64,000 bases of DNA, taken from the NCBI RefSeq assembly GCF_902859875.1, contig NZ_CADIKF010000013.1:62001-126000 (forward strand). The letters run 5' to 3'. Of this stretch, positions 53,590 through 63,653 are shown one piece after another (within the stretch, counting starts at the first letter, position 1; each line of letters starts with the position of its first letter). The translations under genes were made by a program, and so were the position numbers. The notes under the pieces were generated by a model that saw nothing but the letters and a program-made list of their open reading frames with translations, searched no databases and was not told the origin of the DNA. This DNA comes from Paraburkholderia solisilvae. GTDB taxonomy: Bacteria; Pseudomonadota; Gammaproteobacteria; Burkholderiales; Burkholderiaceae.

Positions 53590-54282
53590 ATGCTCGAAGT
53601 GACCAACCTGAACCAGTATTACGGCGGCAGCCATATCCTGCGCAATGTGAAGCTCGACGTGCCGGACGGCAAGCTGACCGTGCTGCTCGGCCGCAACGGC
53701 GTCGGCAAGACCACATTGTTGCGCTGCCTGATGGGCGTCGTGCCTGTGAAGAACGGCACGATTGCCTGGCGCGGCACGCCGCTCACGAAACTGCCGCCGC
53801 ACGCGCGCGTCGCGCAAGGCCTCGCGTATGTGCCGCAAGGCCGCGATATCTTTCCGCGCCTGACGGTCGAAGAAAACTTGCTGGTCGGCGCGGCTAGCCG
53901 CAAAGCGCCGAAGCGCATTCCCGACCACATCTACGCGCTGTTTCCGGTGCTCAAAGACATGCGCGCGCGGCGCGGCGGCGATCTGTCGGGCGGGCAGCAG
54001 CAACAGCTCGCCATCGGCCGCGCGCTGATGAGCGAACCGCAATTGCTGATTCTCGACGAGCCGACCGAAGGCATCCAGCCGTCGATCATCCAGGATATCG
54101 GCCGCACGCTGCGGCAGCTGGTCGAAGAAATGGGGCTGACTGTGCTGCTCGTCGAGCAATACTACGACTTCGCAAAAGCGATCGCGGACCGCTACTGGGT
54201 GATGAGCCGCGGTGAGATTGTCGCGGGCGGCACAGGCGCGAATATGGATGACGACGGCGTGCGCGCGTTGATCGCCGTTTGA
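53590..54282 (+). CDS. urtE: urea ABC transporter, ATPase UrtE
   Basis: A 230-residue LivF-type ATPase. It opens MLEVTNLNQYYGGSHILRNVKL, has Walker A LLGRNGVGKTTLLRCLMG, signature LSGGQQQQLAIGRALM, Walker B LLILDEPTEGIQPS and GLAYVPQGRDIFPRLTVEENLLVG. It completes the five-gene urea importer; urease genes start about 117 bp later. Confidence 0.94.
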   Translation: MLEVTNLNQYYGGSHILRNVKLDVPDGKLTVLLGRNGVGKTTLLRCLMGVVPVKNGTIAWRGTPLTKLPPHARVAQGLAYVPQGRDIFPRLTVEENLLVGAASRKAPKRIPDHIYALFPVLKDMRARRGGDLSGGQQQQLAIGRALMSEPQLLILDEPTEGIQPSIIQDIGRTLRQLVEEMGLTVLLVEQYYDFAKAIADRYWVMSRGEIVAGGTGANMDDDGVRALIAV

Positions 54283-54309
54283 CAGGTCCATCAACCATGC
54301 TCGATGCGC

Positions 54310-54360
54310 GCTTGATAGCCGCTTGATAGCCGCTTGATACCGGCTTGATACCCGCTTGCC
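54310..54360. repeat. 11-bp tandem repeat between urtE and ureD
   Basis: GCTTGATAGCC is repeated four times with small changes (54310, 54321, 54332, 54343) plus a partial fifth copy. It is non-coding and lies just before ureD. Function unknown. Confidence 0.85.
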
Positions 54361-54398
54361 CCCCGTTCCATGCGCATTTCACGTGATATTCTCGCCGC

Positions 54399-55307
54399 AT
54401 GTCCCTGCACGAAAACCACGCGGCCCTCGCGCCCGCCGACTCAACCTTGCCTGCGCTCTGGCGCGCGCGGCTCGAACTCGGTTTCGCGAAACACGGCGCG
54501 CGTACGACGCTCACGCATCGGCTGCATGAAGGACCGTTGCGCGTGCAACGGCCGCTATATCCGGAAGGCGATGCGATCTGTCATGCGGTGATCGTGCATC
54601 CGCCCGGCGGCATCGCGGGCGGCGACTCGCTCGATATCGACATCGCGCTCGCTGCCGGCACGCACGCGGTGCTGACCACGCCGGGCGCAACCAAGTGGTA
54701 CAAGTCGAATGGCCGCACCGCGCGGCAACGAATCGGCATTCGCGTCGGCGCGCACGCGAAGCTCGACTGGCTGCCGCAAAACAATATCGTGTTCGACCAT
54801 GCGCATGCATCGCTCGATTTCACGCTGACGCTCGCCGAAGGCGCGAGCGCGCTCGGCTGGGATGCCGTGCAGCTCGGCCGGCAGGCCGCCGGCGAACGCT
54901 GGAGCGCAGGCCAGCTGCGCACGGTATCGCGCATTGTCGCGCCTGACGGGCAGCCGCTGTGGTTCGAACGCGCGCAGCTCGCCGCTGACGCCGCATTGCG
55001 CGACGCGCCGCAAGGGCTGGCCGGATTCCCGGCATTCGGCACGCTGTGGGCGGTAGGCGCCGCCTGCAACGACACGCTCGCCGAAACGCTGACTGCGAAG
55101 CTGCCATTCGACACCGGTCTGCGTGCGGCGGCAACGTGCGTGCGCAGCGAAGAAAATCCGCTCGACGGACGTCCCGGCGTGCTGCTGGTACGTGCCGTCG
55201 CGCGTTCGATGGAACCGCTGCAGCATGTGCTTGCGCAGTGCTGGACGGAGCTGCGGCCGCTGATCCATCGCGTCGACGCGGTGCCGTTGCGTTTGTGGTC
55301 CACGTGA
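54399..55307 (+). CDS. ureD: urease accessory protein UreD
   Basis: A 302-residue chaperone that binds apo-urease and, with UreF and UreG, delivers nickel. It has [54 protein letters not shown], the family opening. [20 protein letters not shown] and [17 protein letters not shown] are further family blocks. Length is normal. It is separated from ureA by 267 bp, a larger gap than elsewhere in the cluster. Confidence 0.94.
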   Translation: MSLHENHAALAPADSTLPALWRARLELGFAKHGARTTLTHRLHEGPLRVQRPLYPEGDAICHAVIVHPPGGIAGGDSLDIDIALAAGTHAVLTTPGATKWYKSNGRTARQRIGIRVGAHAKLDWLPQNNIVFDHAHASLDFTLTLAEGASALGWDAVQLGRQAAGERWSAGQLRTVSRIVAPDGQPLWFERAQLAADAALRDAPQGLAGFPAFGTLWAVGAACNDTLAETLTAKLPFDTGLRAAATCVRSEENPLDGRPGVLLVRAVARSMEPLQHVLAQCWTELRPLIHRVDAVPLRLWST

Positions 55308-55574
55308 TGCCATTTGCTTGCCGACGGCGGCTCATCCTGTGCGCATACGCCGTCAATGCCGCATATTCACCACGCGCACTAGCGCGATTGGCATCGCTTT
55401 GCACCACGGCGAAACACTCGGTGCCCGAACCTGGTGCGCCACCCGCTCTGCCTCCTTGTAGCGATTCGCGCACCACGATGGCATAACGTTTGCTCGTGTT
55501 TGCCCGTTAATCGCCGCTAGAATGACGACGACGCTATCGCGCGCCTTCCACTCACACGCCGCATAACAACATCG

Positions 55575-55877
55575 ATGAAGCTGACACCACGCGAGCGAGA
55601 CAAACTCCTGATTTTCACCGCGGCGCTGCTTGCCGAACGCCGTCGCGCACGCGGCCTGAAACTGAATTACCCGGAAGCGGTCGCGTTCATCACCGCGGCG
55701 CTGATGGAGGCCGCGCGCGACGGGCGCACGGTCGCCGAGGTGATGCACTACGGCACCACGCTGCTCACGCGCGACGACGTGATGGACGGTGTGCCCGAGA
55801 TGATTCCGGACATTCAGGTCGAAGCGACTTTCCCCGACGGCACGAAGCTCGTAACGGTCCACCACCCGATTCCCTGA
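55575..55877 (+). CDS. ureA: urease gamma subunit
   Basis: A 100-residue small structural subunit of the nickel urease. It matches the family throughout: [39 protein letters not shown], then [14 protein letters not shown], and [25 protein letters not shown] at the end. ureB follows after 37 bp. Confidence 0.96.
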   Translation: MKLTPRERDKLLIFTAALLAERRRARGLKLNYPEAVAFITAALMEAARDGRTVAEVMHYGTTLLTRDDVMDGVPEMIPDIQVEATFPDGTKLVTVHHPIP

Positions 55878-55914
55878 CATTTTCCCCAAACAGGCTTTCC
55901 TGAAGGAGCGCGCG

Positions 55915-56268
55915 ATGATTCCCGGCGAACTGATCACCGACGACGGCGAGCACGAGCTGAACGCCGGCCGTACGACGATCACGCTGACCATATCGAACAC
56001 CGGCGACCGCCCGGTGCAGGTCGGCTCGCACTACCACTTCCACGAAGTGAACGCGGCGCTCGCGTTCGATCGCACGGCGGCGCGCGGCTTCAGGCTCAAT
56101 ATCGCGGCGAGCACCGCGGTGCGTTTCGAACCGGGCCAGGAGCGCACGGTCGAGCTGGTCGAACTGGCCGGCGACCGCATCGTGTACGGCTTTAACGGCA
56201 AGGTGATGGGCAAGCTCGACGAAAGCGTCAGCATGCCGTTGCCGGATGCCGCCCATATCAAAGCCTGA
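55915..56268 (+). CDS. ureB: urease beta subunit
   Basis: A 117-residue structural subunit. It begins [19 protein letters not shown], has [20 protein letters not shown] and ends [21 protein letters not shown]; the C-terminal tail is slightly longer than the shortest homologues. AAGGAG lies upstream. It forms the (alpha-beta-gamma)3 enzyme with UreA and UreC. Confidence 0.95.
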   Translation: MIPGELITDDGEHELNAGRTTITLTISNTGDRPVQVGSHYHFHEVNAALAFDRTAARGFRLNIAASTAVRFEPGQERTVELVELAGDRIVYGFNGKVMGKLDESVSMPLPDAAHIKA

Positions 56269-56297
56269 CCGGTGCCCCATCCTTTCGGATTCCAGAC

Positions 56298-58004
56298 ATG
56301 ACATTACGTATTGGCCGCCGCGCGTACGCCGAGATGTACGGCCCCACCACCGGCGATCGGGTCCGGCTCGCCGACACCGGTCTCGTGATCGAAGTCGAGC
56401 ACGACTTCACCGTGTACGGCGAGGAAGTGAAGTTCGGCGGCGGCAAGGTAATCCGCGACGGCATGGGCCAGTCGCAGCGTCTTGCGGCGGACGTCGTCGA
56501 TACGGTGATTACGAACGCGCTGATTCTCGACCACTGGGGCATCGTGAAGGCCGATATCGGCCTGAAGAACGGCCGCATTGCGGCGATCGGCAAGGCCGGC
56601 AATCCGGACATCCAGCCCGGCGTCACGATACCGCTGGGCGCCGCGACCGAAGTGATCGCCGGCGAAGGGATGATCGTCACGGCCGGCGGCATCGATACGC
56701 ATATTCACTTCATCAGTCCGCAGCAGATCGACGAAGCGCTTGCCAGCGGCGTGACGACGATGCTCGGCGGCGGCACCGGGCCGGCCACCGGCACCAATGC
56801 GACCACTGTCACGCCGGGGCCGTGGCATCTCGAGCGGATGCTGCAGGCCGCGGACGGCTACCCGATGAATCTCGGCTTTCTCGGCAAGGGCAACGTCAGC
56901 CAGCCGGAGCCCGCGCTCGAGCAGATCGCGGCCGGCGCGATCGGACTGAAGCTGCACGAAGACTGGGGCACGACGCCGGCCGCGATCGACAATGCGCTGA
57001 GCGTTGCCGACGACACCGACACGCAGGTCGCGATTCACACCGATACGCTGAACGAAGCGGGTTTCGTCGAAGCGACGGTCGCCGCGTTCAAGGGCCGCAC
57101 GATTCATACGTATCACACCGAAGGCGCGGGCGGCGGCCATGCGCCGGACATCATCAAGGTATGCGGCGAGCCGAACGTGCTGCCGTCGTCGACGAATCCG
57201 ACGCGGCCGTACACGGTCAATACGCTCGACGAGCACCTCGACATGCTGATGGTGTGCCACCACCTCGACCCGTCGATTGCCGAAGATATCGCGTTTGCCG
57301 AATCGCGAATCCGCCGCGAGACGATCGCCGCGGAAGACATCCTGCACGACCTCGGCGCGCTGTCGATGCTGTCGTCGGATTCGCAGGCGATGGGACGCGT
57401 CGGCGAGGTGATTATCCGCACGTGGCAGACCGCGCACAAGATGAAGGCGCAGCGCGGCGCGTTGCCTGAAGACAGTGCGCGCAACGACAACTTCCGCGCA
57501 AAGCGCTACGTCGCGAAGTACACGATCAACCCGGCGCTGACGCACGGCATCGCGCATGAGGTCGGTTCGATCGAGCCGGGCAAATGGGCGGACCTCGTGC
57601 TATGGGAGCCGGCGTTTTTCGGCGTCAAGCCGTCGCTGATCCTGAAAGGCGGGATGATCGCGCTTGCGCAGATGGGCGACCCGAATGCGTCGATTCCGAC
57701 GCCGCAGCCGGTCCATTATCGCGAGATGTTCGCGACGCGCGGCGGGGCGTTGGGGCGCACATCCTTGACGTTTGTGTCGCAGTTGGCGGCAGCATCCGGC
57801 GTGGCTGAACGTTATGGGCTGACAAAGCGCGTCGTCGCCGTGAAAGGCTGCCGCAGCGTGACGAAAGCCGGCATGATCCACAATGCGTGGCAACCTGCTA
57901 TCAGCGTCGATCCGGAAACGTATCAGGTGATCGCCAACGGCGAACTGTTGACCTGCGAACCCGCGACGGTGCTGCCGATGGCGCAACGGTATTTTCTGTT
58001 CTGA
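56298..58004 (+). CDS. ureC: urease alpha (catalytic) subunit
   Basis: A 568-residue amidohydrolase that splits urea to ammonia and carbamate with two nickel ions. Ligands are in [10 protein letters not shown] near residue 133, GLKLHEDWG near residue 217 (the lysine that is carbamylated), [15 protein letters not shown] and DSQAMGR. The flap cysteine/histidine motif MVCHHLDP is intact. All catalytic residues that can be checked are present. The long antisense frame is a shadow. Confidence 0.97.
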   Translation: MTLRIGRRAYAEMYGPTTGDRVRLADTGLVIEVEHDFTVYGEEVKFGGGKVIRDGMGQSQRLAADVVDTVITNALILDHWGIVKADIGLKNGRIAAIGKAGNPDIQPGVTIPLGAATEVIAGEGMIVTAGGIDTHIHFISPQQIDEALASGVTTMLGGGTGPATGTNATTVTPGPWHLERMLQAADGYPMNLGFLGKGNVSQPEPALEQIAAGAIGLKLHEDWGTTPAAIDNALSVADDTDTQVAIHTDTLNEAGFVEATVAAFKGRTIHTYHTEGAGGGHAPDIIKVCGEPNVLPSSTNPTRPYTVNTLDEHLDMLMVCHHLDPSIAEDIAFAESRIRRETIAAEDILHDLGALSMLSSDSQAMGRVGEVIIRTWQTAHKMKAQRGALPEDSARNDNFRAKRYVAKYTINPALTHGIAHEVGSIEPGKWADLVLWEPAFFGVKPSLILKGGMIALAQMGDPNASIPTPQPVHYREMFATRGGALGRTSLTFVSQLAAASGVAERYGLTKRVVAVKGCRSVTKAGMIHNAWQPAISVDPETYQVIANGELLTCEPATVLPMAQRYFLF

Positions 58005-58018
58005 TTGCATTGACGGGT

Positions 58019-58726
58019 ATGAGAACGATCGACAAACGTCTTGATTCGCATGTGAAGCTCGCCCGCGTGCTGATGACGCGCGCGCCGGGTTTGACCTTGC
58101 CATTCGAGGCACGCTGCAAGAGCCGGCTCGCGGCAACGCTCGATACCGGCGAAGAAGTCGCGCTGGTGCTGCCGCGCGGCACCGTATTGCGCGACGGCGA
58201 TGTGCTGGTTGCGGACGATGGCGGACTCGTGCGGGTTGTCGCGGCCTCTGAAGCCGTGCTGCTGGTCCGTGCGCCCGATGTGCTGACGCTCACGCGCGCC
58301 GCTTACCACCTCGGCAATCGGCATACGCCGGTTGAAGTAGGTGTGGACTATCTGAAGCTCGAATACGATCCGGTGCTCGCGGATATGGTGAAGCGCCTCG
58401 GCGCGTCGGTGGAGCAGACGTCGCTGCCGTTTCAGCCGGAAACCGGCGCGTACGGCGGCGGACATCGGCATGGGCACGACGAGACGTTCGCCGAAGACTA
58501 TGCGGTCGCGCAGAAGGTGTTCGACGAACATCATGGACATGCGCATTCGCACGATCACGCACAGGATCACGGCGATGATCATTCGCACGCGCACGGTCAC
58601 GATCATGGTCACAAACATGGCCACGATCATACGCATGCGCACGAGCATGGCCACGCGCACGGACACGATCATGCGCACTGCGATGCGTCGTGCTCGCACG
58701 GTCATCGCCGCCATGCGGACGACTGA
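58019..58726 (+). CDS. ureE: urease accessory protein UreE with histidine-rich tail
   Basis: A 235-residue nickel metallochaperone. The N-terminal and central domains (residues about 1-150) are standard: [35 protein letters not shown], then [13 protein letters not shown] and [20 protein letters not shown]. The last 88 or so residues hold about 30 histidines, mostly as HxH pairs with Asp and Gly, a nickel-storage tail. Its end overlaps ureF by 14 bp. Confidence 0.94.
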   Translation: MRTIDKRLDSHVKLARVLMTRAPGLTLPFEARCKSRLAATLDTGEEVALVLPRGTVLRDGDVLVADDGGLVRVVAASEAVLLVRAPDVLTLTRAAYHLGNRHTPVEVGVDYLKLEYDPVLADMVKRLGASVEQTSLPFQPETGAYGGGHRHGHDETFAEDYAVAQKVFDEHHGHAHSHDHAQDHGDDHSHAHGHDHGHKHGHDHTHAHEHGHAHGHDHAHCDASCSHGHRRHADD

Positions 58727-59393
58727 GCTCACCGCGCTACTGCATCTCGCGTCGCCGGCCCTGCCGATCGGCGCGTTCAGCTATTCGCAGGGGCTCGAAG
58801 CGGCCATCGAAGCGCAACTGATTACCGATGCCGACAGCGCCGGCAACTGGATTGCGAGCGGCCTGACGAACGTGCTCGCGCTCGGCGAACTGCCGTTTCT
58901 CGCGCATCAGCTCGAACGCTGGCGCGTCCATGACGCCGCGGGCCTCGCTGCGGCGAATAGCGAATTTCTGGCGAGCCGCGAGTCACTGGAGCTGCGCCGC
59001 GAGACCGAGCAGATGGGCTGGTCGCTGCGTCAGTTGTGCGCAGCGCTCGAATGGGGCGATGCGGCGCGGCGCGCGACGCTCGATACGCTAAGGCCCGTCG
59101 CGCAACCCAGCGCATTTGCCTTCGCCGCCTTCGCGCACGACGCAGCCGCCGACGCGGCACTCGCGGCCTACGCGTTCAGCTGGGTCGAAAATCAGGCTGC
59201 GGCCGCGCTAAAGGCGGTGCCGCTCGGCCAGCTCGCCGGACAGCGGATCATCGTCGCATTGCGCGGCGCAATCGATACCGCGGTCGAGCGCGCGCTCGCC
59301 GTCTCGCCGGACGACATCAACACATTCGCGCCGCAGCTCGGCATTCTGTCGGCGCGCCACGAGTCGCAGTATTCGCGGCTCTTCCGCTCATAG
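58713..59393 (+). CDS. ureF: urease accessory protein UreF
   Basis: A 226-residue helical accessory protein that bridges UreD and UreG and controls GTP-driven nickel insertion. It has [25 protein letters not shown] at the N-terminus, the family signature, and [27 protein letters not shown] at the C-terminus. The ATG lies inside the end of ureE in another frame; the longer frame upstream is the shadow of the histidine-rich tail. Confidence 0.93.
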   Translation: MRTTELTALLHLASPALPIGAFSYSQGLEAAIEAQLITDADSAGNWIASGLTNVLALGELPFLAHQLERWRVHDAAGLAAANSEFLASRESLELRRETEQMGWSLRQLCAALEWGDAARRATLDTLRPVAQPSAFAFAAFAHDAAADAALAAYAFSWVENQAAAALKAVPLGQLAGQRIIVALRGAIDTAVERALAVSPDDINTFAPQLGILSARHESQYSRLFRS

Positions 59394-59404
59394 GTTCGAA
59401 CATC

Positions 59405-60040
59405 ATGAACACACGCACTCAACGCACGAAGAAACTGCCGCCGCTGCGCGTCGGCGTCGGCGGCCCGGTCGGGTCCGGCAAGACGACGCTGCTCGAAATG
59501 CTCTGCAAGGCGATGCGCGAGCGCTACGACCTGGTTGCGATTACCAACGATATCTATACGAAGGAAGACCAACGCCTGCTGACCGTCGCAGGCGCGTTGC
59601 CGGCCGAGCGGATCATGGGTGTCGAAACCGGCGGCTGTCCGCACACCGCGATTCGCGAAGATGCGTCGATCAATCTCGAAGCGGTCGACCGGATGCTGAC
59701 GCGTTTTCCGGACGCGGATATCGTGTTTATCGAATCGGGTGGCGACAATCTCGCGGCCACATTCAGCCCTGAGCTTTCCGATCTGACGATTTATGTGATC
59801 GATGTCGCGGGCGGCGAGAAGATTCCGCGTAAAGGCGGTCCGGGCATCACGAAATCGGATTTGCTGGTGATCAACAAGACCGATCTCGCGCCGATGGTCG
59901 GGGCGAATCTCGAAGTGATGGCCTCGGATGCGAAGAAGATGCGTGGCGAGCGGCCGTTTGTGATGTGCAATCTGAAAGCGCTCGATGGGCTGGATCAGGT
60001 GGTCGGATTCATTGAGAAGAAGGGGTTGCTGACGGTTTAG
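59405..60040 (+). CDS. ureG: urease accessory GTPase UreG
   Basis: A 211-residue SIMIBI-class GTPase supplying energy for nickel insertion. P-loop [21 protein letters not shown], metal-binding [17 protein letters not shown] (Cys-Pro-His), [22 protein letters not shown] switch and VINKTDLAP base motif are present. It ends the urease cluster; no nickel transporter gene follows. Confidence 0.95.
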   Translation: MNTRTQRTKKLPPLRVGVGGPVGSGKTTLLEMLCKAMRERYDLVAITNDIYTKEDQRLLTVAGALPAERIMGVETGGCPHTAIREDASINLEAVDRMLTRFPDADIVFIESGGDNLAATFSPELSDLTIYVIDVAGGEKIPRKGGPGITKSDLLVINKTDLAPMVGANLEVMASDAKKMRGERPFVMCNLKALDGLDQVVGFIEKKGLLTV

Positions 60041-60461
60041 ACCGCTCGGCAGCCAGAGAAGAGATTCGCGGGCGTACCCGGCGTTGCGTCCGCCGTTTCC
60101 TTAAAAAGACAATACTGAAAGTTTCCAGACGCAAACCATCACCCACGCCGCGCACCGAACGCGCTCGCGTCCGGCTTCGGCCGTTCCGTATTGTCGCCAT
60201 CCAGCGATTATTCAACTTTCTAAAAGTCAATCTTAGGGAACGCATGATTGCCCCGGCCGTTGCAATGCATGCATTCTCTGCTCCAGTCACTTCGCATCGC
60301 CGCCGGCGGACATCGGTCCGCCGCCGGGACCGGTCGCGCCAAACGCTTTGACACGTTAGCGCGCGCACCACGAACAGCCCCGGTCAGCGTCGCAAGGACA
60401 AAGTTGCAGCAGAGCACCTCTTTGCCTCGCGCCGCAAAGCCCCCTGGATCGTGGAGTCTGA
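60041..60461. other. 421-bp non-coding gap between ureG and the RND gene
   Basis: No supported gene on either strand. It contains an 8-bp hairpin CGGCGGAC/GTCCGCCG at 60304-60323 without a T run, and an A+T-rich segment near 60205-60240 that may hold the promoter of the efflux operon. Confidence 0.55.
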
Positions 60462-63400
60462 ATGATCGGTATCGTTCGCATCGCATTGAAGCGGCCCTAC
60501 ACGTTTATCGTCCTGGCTATCTTCATTCTTATCGCCGGGTGCCTGTCCGCGTTGAGGACGCCCACGGACATCTTTCCGTCTATCGACATTCCGGTCATTG
60601 CAGTCGTGTGGCAGTACACGGGGCTGCCGCCCGACCAGATGGAAGGCCGCATCATGGCGCCGTTCGAACGCGTGCTGCCGACCACGGTCAACGACGTGCA
60701 GCACATCGAAGGCCGCTCGGTTGCCGGGTACGGGGTCGTCAAGATTTTCTTCCAGAAGCACGCGGACATCCGCACGGCCAATGCACAGGTCACATCGATT
60801 GCGCAGTACATCCTCAAGCAACTGCCGCCCGGCGCGACGCCGCCGCTAATCCTGACCTATAGCGCGTCGACGGTGCCGATCGTCCAGCTTGCGCTGTCAG
60901 GCGATGGGCTGACCGAGCAGAATCTCGGCGACCTCGGTCTGAACCAGTTGCGCCCGCTGCTGAGCACCGTCGAAGGCGCGGCCATGCCCAATCCGTACGG
61001 CGGAAAAACGCGGCAAGTGCAGATCAACGTCAAGGCATCCGAACTCGAGGCCCGCGGACTGTCCGCGCAGGACGTGGCGAATGCGCTGGCCGCACAGAAC
61101 CTGATCACGCCGGTCGGCACCGAGAAGGTCGGCGATTACGAATACATCGTGCAGCTGAACAGCGCGCCCGCGTCGATCTCCAGTATTGCGAACTTCCCGA
61201 TCAAATCGGCCAACGGAACGACCGTCTATATGCGGGACGTCGCCGACGTAACCGACGGCAGCCCGCCGCAGACGAACATCGTGCACGTCGACGGCAAGCG
61301 TTCCGTGCTGCTCACGGTGCTCAAGAACGGTTCGGCGTCGACTCTTGCGATCATTGCGGGGATCAAGCAGAAAGTAGCGGATGCGAAAGCGTCGCTGCCG
61401 GACAATCTCAAGGTTGATGTGATCGGCGACCAGTCGGTGTTCGTGCGCGCGGCAATCTCCGGCGTCGCGCGCGAAGGAGTCATCGCCGCCGTGCTGACGA
61501 GCCTGATGATTCTGCTGTTCCTTGGCAGCTGGCGTTCCACGATCATTATCGCGACCTCGATTCCGCTGGCGATTCTCGGGTCGATCGCCGCGCTGTCGGC
61601 GCTCGGCGAGACGCTGAACATCATGACGCTCGGCGGCCTCGCACTCGCGGTCGGCATTCTGGTCGACGATGCGACCGTGACCATCGAGAACATCAACTGG
61701 CATCTCGAGCAATACAAGCCCGTGGAAACCGCGATCCTCGACGGCGCCGCACAAATTGTCACGCCGGCTTTCGTGTCGCTTTTGTGCATATGCATCGTGT
61801 TCGTGCCGATGTTCTTTCTCGACGGCGTCGCCCGCTTTCTGTTCGTGCCGATGGCCGAAGCCGTGATGTTCGCGATGGTCTCTTCGTTCATTCTTTCGCG
61901 CACGCTGGTGCCGACGATGGCGAAGTATCTGCTCAAACCTCACGCGCCGGATGAGCTGCACGAAAAGCGTCAGACGTCGAATCCGTTCGCGCGTTTCCAA
62001 CGCGGCTTCGAGGCTCGCTTCGAGCGCATCCGTGCGCATTACAGCGCGATGCTTGAACGGGTGCTCGTGCAGCGCCGCCGCTTCGTCCCCGGCTTCTTCG
62101 TGTTCGCGCTGCTGTCGCTCGGACTGGCGCCGTTTCTTGGCCGCAATTTCTTTCCGAATGTCGATGCGGGTGAAATCCTGATGCACGTGCGCGCGCCGGT
62201 CGGCACCCGCGTCGAGCGCACGGCGGCAATCTTCGCCGCCGTGGAGCAGCACATCAAGGCGACGATTCCGCCGACCGAGCTCGGCGCGATGGTCGACAAT
62301 ATGGGGTTGTCGACCAGCGGTCTGAACACGGCCTACAACAACACCGGCACGATCGGTTCGCAGGACGGCGACATCCAGATTTCGCTGAAAGACGGCCACC
62401 GCCCGACCGCGAACTATGTGCGCAAGCTGCGCGAGACGCTGCCGCAAGCGTTTCCGGGCGTCACGTTCTCGTTTCCGCCGGCGGATATCGTCAGCCAGAT
62501 TCTGAACTTCGGCACGCCCGGGCCGATCGACCTGCAAATTCGCGGCGGCCATCTGCCCGCGGACTTCGCGTACGCAGACCGATTGCTGCGCCAGATCCGC
62601 CATATCCCCGGCATCGCCGATGCGCGCATCGCGCAATCGCAGGGCAATCCGCAGTTCGATGTCGAGGTCGACCGGACCCAGGCGCTGCTCCAGGGTGTGA
62701 CGGAACGCGACATCACGAACAGTCTGCTGGTGCATATGGCGGGCTCAGGCCAGGTCGCGCCGACGTACTGGCTCAACGCCGCCAATGGCGTCGAGTATCC
62801 GATCGTGTTGCAAACGCCGCAATACGGGCTGAGTACGCTGCCGTCGCTCGCCAACCTGCCTGTCGGCGGCGGCCCGGCTGCGCTCGACGGGGAGATTCTC
62901 GGCGGTGTCGCCACGATCCGCCGCACCGTGAGCAACGCCGTGGTCGACGACTACAACATTCAGCCGATGGTCGAGATCGACGCGGCGACGCAAGGCCGCG
63001 ACCTCGGCGCGGTGGCGTCGGATATCCGGCGCATCGTCGCGGCCAACGCGAGCACGGTGCCCAAGGGCTCAAAAGTCGTGCTGCTCGGCCAGGTGCAGAC
63101 GATGAACGACGCATTCAGCGGGATGCTCTTCGGGCTCGTCGGTGCGGTCGTGCTGATCTACCTGCTGATCGTCGTCAACTTCCAGTCGTGGACGGATCCG
63201 CTTGTGATCGTGACCGCGTTGCCGCTCGCGCTGGCCGGCATCGTGTGGATGCTGTACGCGACGCATACGCCGATGTCGGTGCCGGCACTGACGGGCGCGA
63301 TCATGTGCATGGGCGTCGCGACCGCCAACTCGATTCTCGTGGTGAGCTTCTGCCGCGAGCGGCTCGCAGTGCACGGCGACGCGCTGCAAGCGGCGCTCGA

Positions 63401-63653
63401 AGCCGGCGCCACGCGGTTCCGTCCGGTATTGATGACAGCACTGTCGATGATGATCGGCATGGCGCCGATGGCGCTGAGCCTCGGCGAAGGCGGCGAACAG
63501 AATGCGCCGCTTGGCCGCGCCGTGATCGGCGGACTGCTCTTCGCAACGACCGCAACCTTGTTCCTGGTGCCCGCTGTCTTCTGCATCGCGCATTCCCGTC
63601 AGGGACGCAAACCCGCGTCACCGATGACCTCCCGAGTCTCTTCCCATGTCTGA
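60462..63653 (+). CDS. RND-family efflux transporter permease
   Basis: A 1063-residue inner-membrane pump of the AcrB/HAE-1-like family that exports drugs or other small molecules using the proton gradient. It begins MIGIVRIALKRPYTFIVLAIFILIAGCLSALRTPTDIFPSIDIPVIAV. TM4 contains GILVDDATVTIEN, with the two adjacent aspartates of the proton relay. Two large periplasmic loops and about twelve helices fit. It overlaps the downstream adaptor gene by 8 bp. Substrate unknown. Confidence 0.93.
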   Translation: MIGIVRIALKRPYTFIVLAIFILIAGCLSALRTPTDIFPSIDIPVIAVVWQYTGLPPDQMEGRIMAPFERVLPTTVNDVQHIEGRSVAGYGVVKIFFQKHADIRTANAQVTSIAQYILKQLPPGATPPLILTYSASTVPIVQLALSGDGLTEQNLGDLGLNQLRPLLSTVEGAAMPNPYGGKTRQVQINVKASELEARGLSAQDVANALAAQNLITPVGTEKVGDYEYIVQLNSAPASISSIANFPIKSANGTTVYMRDVADVTDGSPPQTNIVHVDGKRSVLLTVLKNGSASTLAIIAGIKQKVADAKASLPDNLKVDVIGDQSVFVRAAISGVAREGVIAAVLTSLMILLFLGSWRSTIIIATSIPLAILGSIAALSALGETLNIMTLGGLALAVGILVDDATVTIENINWHLEQYKPVETAILDGAAQIVTPAFVSLLCICIVFVPMFFLDGVARFLFVPMAEAVMFAMVSSFILSRTLVPTMAKYLLKPHAPDELHEKRQTSNPFARFQRGFEARFERIRAHYSAMLERVLVQRRRFVPGFFVFALLSLGLAPFLGRNFFPNVDAGEILMHVRAPVGTRVERTAAIFAAVEQHIKATIPPTELGAMVDNMGLSTSGLNTAYNNTGTIGSQDGDIQISLKDGHRPTANYVRKLRETLPQAFPGVTFSFPPADIVSQILNFGTPGPIDLQIRGGHLPADFAYADRLLRQIRHIPGIADARIAQSQGNPQFDVEVDRTQALLQGVTERDITNSLLVHMAGSGQVAPTYWLNAANGVEYPIVLQTPQYGLSTLPSLANLPVGGGPAALDGEILGGVATIRRTVSNAVVDDYNIQPMVEIDAATQGRDLGAVASDIRRIVAANASTVPKGSKVVLLGQVQTMNDAFSGMLFGLVGAVVLIYLLIVVNFQSWTDPLVIVTALPLALAGIVWMLYATHTPMSVPALTGAIMCMGVATANSILVVSFCRERLAVHGDALQAALEAGATRFRPVLMTALSMMIGMAPMALSLGEGGEQNAPLGRAVIGGLLFATTATLFLVPAVFCIAHSRQGRKPASPMTSRVSSHV

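Noticed and set aside
52246..54294. 682-codon minus-strand frame across urtC-urtE
   Set aside because: Shadow of three ABC transporter genes with clear Walker motifs on the plus strand.
60304..60323. Hairpin between ureG and the RND gene as a terminator
   Set aside because: No T run follows on either strand and it lies about 260 bp past ureG.
60897..62735. 612-codon minus-strand frame in the RND gene
   Set aside because: Shadow of a conserved transporter; arginine-rich and featureless.
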